From NCBI RefSeq assembly GCF_020497125.1, contig NC_059075.1:61895321-61959320 (forward strand): a stretch of 64,000 bases of DNA, given 5' to 3'. Every line of letters starts with the position of its first letter. The first letter of the stretch is position 1. This DNA is from Mauremys mutica (Eukaryota > Chordata > Testudines > Geoemydidae). The notes below the pieces were generated by a model that saw only the letters and a list, made by a program, of their open reading frames with translations, searched no databases and was not told where the DNA came from. The position numbers and the translations under genes were made by a program. Shown in pieces: positions 57,190-64,000 of this stretch.

Positions 57190-57865
57190 GTGAGTATCCT
57201 TATTAAGCCTGTGAAGACAAAGGGATGCATGCAGAACACTCCCTTGAAAATCCCACTGCCAGCAGCACCAGGTTGTATTAGCCATCCCATTAGTACTGAA
57301 GAACCGCACTGGGTTACATGATCTGGGATTGCAAGCTGTCCCCTCGGTGGCAGCTGGGCACACCTGCGGCTGTGTGTGATGCCATCGGAGCTGGATGCCT
57401 CATCAAAAATTAAAACTGTAGCTGAGGCAGGTATTGTTCCTGGCTGTTAAGAAGAGGCTAAAAAAATTCAAGTGCGATTATGAAGGGGTGATAGGAGAGA
57501 TGGGGCTCTCTCACCCTCGGTCAGGCAAAATAAGATCCATCCAGTTGTACCAATTGTTACATGGGCTTTCAATCTGTTGTGAGTTCCAAGCTGTGCATTT
57601 GCCAATGCTTTATCCAGTATAGTCATGGATGCCTCAGGTCTCTTTTTGGGAGACTATTCTGTACAAGCCAATAAATTAGCTGGGGTTCTTTCCTCCTTTG
57701 AGATTTGTTTTCCTATGCATATTTTTATCCCATTACTCCTAGTTATACTCCATGTATCCCCTCCTAAGTAATTTTTCTCCCTCTTTGGTATTTTTACCCT
57801 TCCAATACTTGTAAACCAATATTATAGCTTCAGTTATTTGGAATTTAGCTCTACCGATTCAGGTA
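57190..57865. other. No recognised gene
   Basis: No supported feature was found. Confidence 0.4.
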
Positions 57866-57869
57866 TTTT

Positions 57870-58555
57870 TAATCTTCCTTAAGTCAGTCCTTCCAGCTCT
57901 TTAATCATTTTTGTTGCTGTTCTCGGAACTTCTTCCACTATGTCCTATCCCCATTTTTCTGGGGCTGCGATCGCTGTACGCCATGTTCTAAGGGCAACAG
58001 CCTGCCCATGTGAAGTCAGTTGGAGCTGAATCAAACCTTATGTGGTGTTCCACTATTGCCGTATAGGCAAGGGCTAGTACCAGCACCTTGGTCTGCAAAG
58101 GGATGCCTCTCTACACACAGCTGAAATAAAAATCAAAGGATGTTTGCTGCTGTATCTCACAACCCCCTGTCCCCCAAGGTCTCTTTCATCATTACTGTTT
58201 TCCAAGATTGTTTTTCCAGTTGCACCTGCATTTCATTGACTCCCCCCACGTTATTGTTCCAGGCGGAATTCTGCTCTGTTCATTTCAAGACTCCTTTGGT
58301 CCCCCTTGTATTTATCTGATGTCTACAATGCCTCTTCTACTAGTAGCATCAGTGACCTTAATTCACGTGCTTTCTTCCAAATCATTAGCTAAATTCTTAA
58401 ACAAAATAGACCCACAATCGAGCCTTGTACGTCTCCAAAGAATGCCTCCCCTCAGTTTGGCACATTGCTGTTTATCATTTCCTTGTGTCCATGATCCTTC
58501 AGCCAGTTTCTAGTCCATGTGACTGTGCTATTATCCACGCTAATTTGAATGATTT
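57870..58555 (-). mobile_element. Worn CR1 fragments
   Basis: The + strand shows complements of CR1 coding: CAGTCCTTCCAGCTCTTTAA (about 57886) and AAATAGACCCACAATCGAGC with flanking sequence (about 58400-58445). Divergence is high and the borders are not resolved. Confidence 0.5.
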
Positions 58556-58559
58556 TATA

Positions 58560-59340
58560 GGCCATTAAGAATGGCCATACTAGATCAGACCAATGGTCCA
58601 TCTAGCAGATATCCTGTCTCTGACAGTGGCCCATGCCAGATGCTTCAAAGGGCATGAACAGAACAGGGCAATCATCAAATGATCCAGCCCCTGTCACCCA
58701 TTCCCAGCTTATGGCAGTTGGAGGTTTAGGGACACCCCAAGCATGGGGTTGCATCCCTGACCATCTTAGCTAATTGCCATTAATGGACCCATCCTCCAGA
58801 AACTTATCTCATTCTTTTTTTTTAACCGAGTCATATTTTTGGCCTTCGTTCTCATCTGTAAGCTGTTCCATATCCCCAATCATTTTTGTTGCCCTTCTCT
58901 GTACCTTCTCCAATTCTATTATATCTTTTTTGAGATGGGGTGACAGAACTGCCTGCAGTATTCAAGGTGTGAGCATTCAATGGATTTGTATAGTGGCATT
59001 ATGATATTTTCTGTTTTATTATCTATCCCTTTCCTAATGGTTCCTAATATTCTGTTCGCTTTTTTTTGTGGACTGCTGCTGCACATTGAGAGGATGTTTT
59101 CCAAGAACTATCCATGATGACTCCAAGATGTCTTCCTTGAGTGGTAACAGGTAATTTATACCTCATCATTTTGTATGTATAGTTTGGATTATTTTTTCCA
59201 GTGTGCATTGCTTTGCACTTATCAACATTGAATTTCATCTGCCATTTAGTTGCCCCATCACCTAGTTTAGTAAGATCTTTTTGCATTGGGTATCAAATTC
59301 TTTAATAGAATCCAAATACATGGCATCTACTGCATTCCTT
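58560..59340 (-). pseudogene. CR1 LINE 3' end with RT C-terminus
   Basis: The 3' UTR in + orientation reads AAGAATGGCCATACTAGATC and CAATGGTCCATCTAG, typical CR1. On the - strand, 59286-59044 gives KWQMKFNVDKCKAMHTGK and LGVIMDSSWKTSSQCAAAVHK, and 59104-58919 gives RILGTIRKGIDNKTENII. Both match the CR1 RT thumb and C-terminal region. The frame is broken between the two pieces. Confidence 0.85.
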
Positions 59341-59762
59341 TCATCCAATAAATTATAGCCAAATTAAGCAACCATGTCTTCCTTGATATTTATGTATTTT
59401 TATGCAGAGCTGCTGCCATGGCATCAGGTGGCCATCACAACAGTTAAAACAAATATAAAACAACTTTAGTCCCCAAACCCACAAAGGGATGTGTCTGTGC
59501 AGAGGCTTAAATGGGACACCACATAGGAAGAACTGTCCATGTTGCTGGAGCACCATGCAAGATCAGGGAATACCAGTTAAAAATAGGCTGTCAGGCAGCC
59601 GCTATGCTTTAATAAAGGCTAGTATAAAAATGTTAGTTTTCATAGTGTTTAAGGCCAGAAGGGAACATTACATCATCTAGTCTGACCTCCTGTACATTAC
59701 AAGCCATTAAATTTTACCCAGTTACCCCTGTAATGAGCCCAATAACTTGTATTTGGTTAAAG

Positions 59763-60296
59763 CAGCGTTTCTCAATCTGGGGTCCATGGACCCCTGGGAG
59801 TCCATGAGAGACTCCAGGGGGTCCGCAGGCCCTGCGGATCAACTCCTCCCCCTCTCTCCCAGAGCCTCCTGCATGTCGGGGAACAGCTGTTCAGCAACAT
59901 GCAGGAGGTGTTGTGAGGGAGGGGGAGGAACAGGGGAGAGCTGGGGCAGCGATGGGACCTTGAGGGCAGGGGCGGCTCGAGGCCCCAGCACGCCAAGCGC
60001 GTGCTTGGGGCGACAAGCCGTGGGAGGTGCTTTACTGGAGCCACAAGGGCAGCAGGCAGGCTGCCTTCGGCAGCTTGCCTGCGGAGGGTCCGCTGGTCCC
60101 GTGGCTTCGGTGGACCTCCCGCAGGCAAGCCGCCGAAGGCAGCCCGCCTGCCGTGCTTGGGGCGGCAAAATGCCTAGAGCCGCCCCTGCTTGGTGGAAGG
60201 GGGAAGGGCCTGGGGCTGAGCAGGCGGTTTGGGGATCCATGAAAATTTTTAAATCAAAATGGGGGTCTTTCGGTTGCTAAATTTTGACAATCCCTG
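59763..60296. mobile_element. hAT-like element, 534 bp, in CR1
   Basis: The left end is CAGCGTTTCTCAATCTGGGG; the right end ATTTTGACAATCCCTG gives CAGGGATTGTCAAAAT on the other strand, a hAT-type terminus. Flanks GGTTAAAG (59755-59762) and GGCTAAAG (60297-60304) match in 7 of 8 bases. No transposase is present. A smaller MITE is nested at 59967-60188. Confidence 0.75.
59967..60188. mobile_element. GGCGGC hAT-like MITE nested in the hAT element
   Basis: The ends CAGGGGCGGCTC and GAGCCGCCCCTG are perfect inverted repeats. GTGCTTGGGGCG lies inside both ends in direct orientation. Flanks CTTGAGGG and CTTGGTGG match in 6 of 8. The interior carries an inverted repeat (GGCTGCCTTCGGCAGCTTGC against its complement near 60125-60145). 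Confidence 0.75.
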
Positions 60297-60439
60297 GGCT
60301 AAAGCATATCCTCCAGCCATGCATCCCATCTTAATTTTAAGGCAACAAGAGATGGAAAATCCAGTACTTGCCGTGGAAGTTTGTTGCAATGGCCAGTCAC
60401 CCTCACTGTTGAAAATGTGCATCATATTTAGAAACATTT

Positions 60440-60835
60440 CCATTCAATTATGATGCCACATGGACAACTATTTTTTGAAAACCATCACTTAGCCTGTTTT
60501 GAATCTATTTAATATGTGCTTTGTTAATTTTGGATAGTGCTAATTTTTTTAAATCAGAAGATCATGCAGTACTATGACAAACACTTTATGAGAGTCTAAA
60601 TATATTAAATCTGCACAGTTACCTTCCTCAACCAAAGTTGTAATCTCCTCAAAGAAATCGGATTTGATTTATAAGACTTATTTTCCATAAAAACATGTTC
60701 AATGTCAATTATATCCCTATCCTTTAATTCTTTATTAATTGAATCCCGTATCAGCTTTTCCATTATTTTGCCTGGGACTGATGTCAGCCTAACAAACCTG
60801 CTGTTACCTTCACCAAGTCTCACTCATGCCAATTA
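60440..60835 (-). pseudogene. CR1 LINE reverse transcriptase fragment
   Basis: On the - strand, 60823-60605 gives VRLTSVPGKIMEKLIRDSIN, ELKDRDIIDIEHVFMENKS, the segment preceding the CR1 RT catalytic block. Toward 60440 the frame shifts to AFDTVLHDLLI-like residues (FDTVLHD) in degraded form. With 58560-59340 it may represent one CR1 copy separated by later insertions. Confidence 0.75.
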
Positions 60836-60985
60836 TATCAAATTTCTTCTCATCTATGAGAATTTCCAATTCCTTTTGCTTGTTACCAAGACTCCTAGCC
60901 TTGGTATACAAGCAGTTAAAAATGTCTTCTCTTCACATTCTTTGCCACATCAGTTCAGTTTTTTTGAAAAGTCCTTGACCATTTA

Positions 60986-61294
60986 GGGTATGTCTACACT
61001 ACCTGCCGGATCAGCGGGTAGCAATCGATCTATCAGAGATCGATTTCTCGCATGTAGTGTAGACACGATAAATCAATCCCCGATCGCTCTATCATCGACT
61101 GCTGAACTCCAGCTCGGCGAGAGGCAGAAGCAAAGTCGATGGGGGAGCCGCGGCATGCCGCAAGGACGTGAAGTAAGGAATTTTAATTCAATCTAAGATA
61201 AGTCAACTTCAGCTACGCTATTCTCGTAGCTGAAGTTGCGTATCTTACATCAATTCCCCCCTGCCCCTGCCCCTCCCCCAGTGTAGACCAGGCC
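60986..61294. mobile_element. Harbinger-like MITE with TTA target duplication
   Basis: The 309-bp element has ends GGGTATGTCTACACTACC and AGTGTAGACCAGGCC, flanked by TTA on both sides (60983-60985 and 61295-61297). It is the same family as 8969-9267: both share GATCAGCGGGTAG, ATCGATCTAT and the hairpin CTTCAGCTACG...CGTAGCTGAAG (about 61207-61239). Confidence 0.8.
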
Positions 61295-61299
61295 TTAGT

Positions 61300-62130
61300 T
61301 TTGCTGATTTAGAACTTGGCTATTGCTAGAATTACAGCTGGTCGGTCTCTTGATCTCTTTTACGACCAGGGCATAGGAATTCTTCATGCTGTACCAGATC
61401 TGCCACTCAACACTAACATACTAACTGGTCATACAAAACCCAACAAAAGCCTGATTCCTAGATCTATAGGCTGGACTTCCAGAACATCTGACTTTCACAG
61501 CCCTTGATTTAGACAGAGTAGTATGTCCACCTTAAAATTCACCATTCACGTGGACGTCAACGATGACGTTATACAGGCCACTAGTTGACCATGTGACTAG
61601 ATAATCTTAAATAGCTTCGAAATCTAATTAAGAATAATAATATTTTGATGACTTGAGAGAGAAAAGCCCTTCATATCTCTGAAATTAAGACCTTCTGCTT
61701 TCAATTTCACTTCCGTTGCTGCTGAATCAAGTAGTTCAAAATGCAGATGACGTGTGGCAGTAACCTATTTGGGATGAAGCGGAGCATCGTAATCAGTTGA
61801 TTGAGTGAGCTGGCACATTTCCAATTCCTTATGCACTCGGAAAAAAGGAGAATATTTTCCTTCCTCTATTGTCTCCAGCCTCTGGACCCCATAGCCCTGC
61901 CGGTTAAATGTTTACATTCTGGTGAATATTTGGATTGATCAATAAGATGAAAAAACCCAATAGCATTAAAAACCAAATGAAAAGCATTGTGAAGTATATA
62001 ATGTGGAGATAGTGGCAGAGAAGAGGAGAAAGAAAAAAGGTGGAGGCTTATGTGAGAGGAGACCCAGATGGGGAGATGATCACATAAGTGATCGAGTAAG
62101 GGATTCAAGGGAGGAAAGCAACACAGAAAA
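61300..62130. other. No recognised gene
   Basis: No supported feature was found. Confidence 0.4.
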
Positions 62131-62137
62131 AGTGTGA

Positions 62138-62280
62138 GGCTATGTCTACACTACAGCTTATGTGGGCATAATTTATGTTGCTCATGTGGTGTGAATAAAC
62201 TACCCCCCCAGAGTGACATAAGTTACACCGACATGAGTGCAGGTGTGGACAACGCTGCACTGGCGGGAGAGCTTCCTAAG
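62138..62280. mobile_element. Truncated Harbinger-like MITE
   Basis: The left end GGCTATGTCTACACTACAGC is followed by sequence like 56948-57183 (TGTGGACAACGCTGCACTGG, GGGAGAGC). The right end is missing. Confidence 0.55.
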
Positions 62281-62424
62281 TAACGCGTCAAGCAAATGCC
62301 TGGCTCCATGAACTACAGAAAAAAAGATTAGAAGTTAGAACTGTAATGATCTTAGTGTTCATTAAATAAAGCAGTGAATGAGAAAGGAATAAAATAAACT
62401 GGAAAGCCTCTCTGATAGGGTGGC

Positions 62425-62985
62425 TAACTTTCTAATTTGTGAAAACCAGACACTGAGCACTGGAACCTCCCCCACCCCCTGCTCCGCCTATTCCCTCAAG
62501 GCCCCGACCTCTGATCCTCTTTTCCCCTTTTCCTATTGATCGCTGCTCTCTCGACCTCCTTCCCCCCACCAGCTGAGCAAGGGCACTAGCATAATTTGAC
62601 TGGGAGGGGTGACTGGGGCAGGACGGGGAAGGGAGAGCTGCACTCTGGGAGTGGAGGGGAGATAACTGGGGCAGGATGGGGGAGGGAGAGCCAGGCTCTG
62701 GGTAGGGTTGTCAACCCTCCAGGACTGTTCTGGAGTCAAACACTGCGTGCTTCAGGATCCCTCCCCCTGGGCGCTGGCTGCCGTTACCTCTCTCTGCTGG
62801 AGCCAGGCAGTTCCTGAGAGCTCCTCCAGCTCCAGCAGCAGCTGCTCTTCCCACTCTTCAGGTGGCAGAACGGAAACCAACTGCAGATGGTTACTGAGGT
62901 AACTGGACTTTTGGTGTCTGGTCAGTAGTACTGACCACTGTCAGGTCTTTTCAACTGGACTTTCTATTAGAAAACCAGACACCTG
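62425..62985. repeat. Complex turtle-type repeat
   Basis: GGTGGCTAACTTTCTAATTT with AAAACCAGACACTG at the left, and TCTATTAGAAAACCAGACAC with CTGGCCAC at the right, look like the two ends of one element. Inside, GGTTGTCAACCCTCCAGGAC (about 62705) looks like the end of another repeat, and GTCTGGTCAGTAGTACTGACCA forms a small hairpin. The class is unknown to me. Confidence 0.45.
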
Positions 62986-63174
62986 GCCACTATACTCTCT
63001 GGTGAACTGCTGCACACAGCCATGCAAGGTTCCCAACCCCTCGTCCAGGGCACATCTTCAAATTCCTTTGTTCATAATACTGTCTCTTATGACTGAATGT
63101 CACTAAATTAAAATATTCTACAAACATATCTCGACATCTTCTCTCTGAAAGAAAAACAAATTAACTCTTATATA

Positions 63175-64000
63175 CATACACCTCTACCCCGATATAACGC
63201 GACCCAATATAAGGCGGGTTCGCATACAAGGTGGTAAAGCTCTGACATGCTGCTCTGAGCAGCGTGTTAAGGGTGCCAGGCCAGGCCGGGTCTGAGGAGT
63301 TCGATAAGGGGCAGAGGGTCTTGGGGGCGGGCAGAGGCTCCCCCCAGGGTCTGGGGGGCAGGAGCTATGGGAAAGCACTTTTGGGGGCCCCACAGTCTCA
63401 GAGTGGCCCAGAGGATTAGCTGGGGGCCGGGAGCAGCCCGCTCTGCTTTCCTCACCCCGGCCCCAGCTGAGTCACTCGGGGGAGGGGGCTTGGGGGAAGG
63501 GATCCCCCACCTTGCACTCACCAGCAGCGGCGGAAGCAGAGCAGCCCAGCCCCAGCCCGCTCCACTCCGCCAGCTCCCAGCCGCAGCGCTCCACTTCCCG
63601 CCGCAGGTGAGTACGGGGCCGTCCTTTCCCCAACCTCTCCGCACTCACCTGCGGCGGGAAGCGGAGCGACGCGGCCCCAGCCTGCTCCACTTTCCTTGCC
63701 CCAGCCCAAGCCGTGTCACTGGGGGGTGGCTGGGGAAAGGCCCTGCACTCACCTGCCCGGCAGGAAGTGGAGTGCCACGGCTGGGAGCTGGCGGAGTGGA
63801 GCTGGCTGGGGCTGGGCTACTCCGCTTCCCGCCGCCGGTGAGTGCGGGGAGGTTGGGGAAAGGACGCCCTCCGCACTCACTGGGAGCTGGCAGGGTGGAG
63901 CGGGCTGGGACCAGGCTGCTCCACTTCCTGCTGCTGCCAGTGAGTGCCTGTCAGGCGGTCAGGGGGGGGATGGATAGGGGTCGGAGCATTCAGGGGACAG
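63175..64000. repeat. GC-rich repeat with a CCCCGATATAACGCG start
   Basis: It opens with ACCTCTACCCCGATATAACG, the start of an abundant turtle repeat, and continues to the window edge. From about 63510 to 63950, CGCACTCACC/GGTGAGTGCGG, GGGAAGCGGAG and CAGCTCCCAG recur in both orientations, forming an array of direct and inverted GC-rich units. Many frames are open by composition only. The right end lies outside the window. Confidence 0.5.

Larger units (their letters stand above)
59638..60435 (-). mobile_element. CR1 3' UTR fragment split by a hAT element
   Basis: 59638-59762 reads AAGGCCAGAAGGGAACATTA and CATCTAGTCTGACCTCCTGT in + orientation, a CR1 3' end. After the insertion, 60305-60435 continues the same non-coding region (GGCAACAAGAGATGGAAAAT ... 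TGTTGCAATGGCCAGTCACC). The fragment itself lies between two CR1 coding pieces. Confidence 0.75.

Noticed and set aside
1..64000. CRISPR arrays, bacterial operons or phage modules
   Set aside because: The repeat content is clearly vertebrate; no regularly spaced identical repeats or prokaryotic gene organisation are present.

Overview
The window is vertebrate nuclear DNA, almost certainly from a cryptodiran turtle. The best clue is a tRNA-headed SINE at about 20726-20902 whose head and tail match the turtle Cry I (PolIII/SINE) family as I remember it. It sits among many CR1 LINE fragments, Penelope-like fragments of the type common in turtles, MIR-like SINEs, and hAT and Harbinger-like non-autonomous transposons. 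No host protein-coding exon, rRNA, functional tRNA or CRISPR array could be supported. I read the segment as intergenic or intronic and rich in repeats. Family names come from recognition of the sequence and not from a database search.

The outstanding feature is at about 42421-50866: an apparently full-length, GC-rich, CpG-rich non-LTR retrotransposon of the L1/Tx1 type on the + strand. It has a long GC-rich 5' leader, an intact 849-residue ORF1 with a CCHC zinc knuckle, and an intact 1306-residue ORF2. ORF2 carries an APE-type endonuclease, a reverse transcriptase with a YADD motif, and a C-terminal CCHC motif. The two ORFs overlap by 28 nt, and a short 3' UTR holds a two-stem hairpin. Every expected catalytic residue is present and no frame is broken, so this copy is young and could be active.

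Layout. 1-2365: a Penelope-like end fragment with a hammerhead-like motif, an LTR-like stretch, and a decayed Penelope GIY-YIG region split by a LINE 3' end with an 8-bp target duplication. 4957-6520: a CR1 3' half split by a head-to-head pair of Penelope ends flanked by a 12-bp duplication. 8969-9267: a Harbinger-like MITE. 16.1-20.9 kb: a palindromic hAT-like MITE, a CR1 3' end, an 831-bp hAT-like MITE with perfect 8-bp duplications, and the Cry I SINE. 22.4-23.5 kb: a degenerate minisatellite interrupted by a hAT-like element. 25.8-28.4 kb: a decayed LINE of the I superfamily on the - strand. 33.7-36.6 kb: MIR-like SINEs and a palindromic MITE. 37.2-40.3 kb: Harbinger and hAT remnants, including recognisable transposase pieces of both superfamilies. 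42.4-50.9 kb: the Tx1-like element. 51.7-55.5 kb: MIR-like SINEs and a Harbinger-like MITE. 56.9-61.3 kb: MITEs and a nest of CR1, hAT and MITE. 62.1-64.0 kb: further transposon ends and a GC-rich array of inverted and direct repeats.

The elements depend on one another in the usual ways: MITEs need transposases from elsewhere, and the Cry I SINE tail resembles a CR1 3' end, suggesting it borrows CR1 machinery. Nested insertions with visible target duplications give a relative order of events: CR1 and Penelope copies are old hosts, hAT MITEs landed later, and the Tx1-like copy looks youngest because both long frames are intact.
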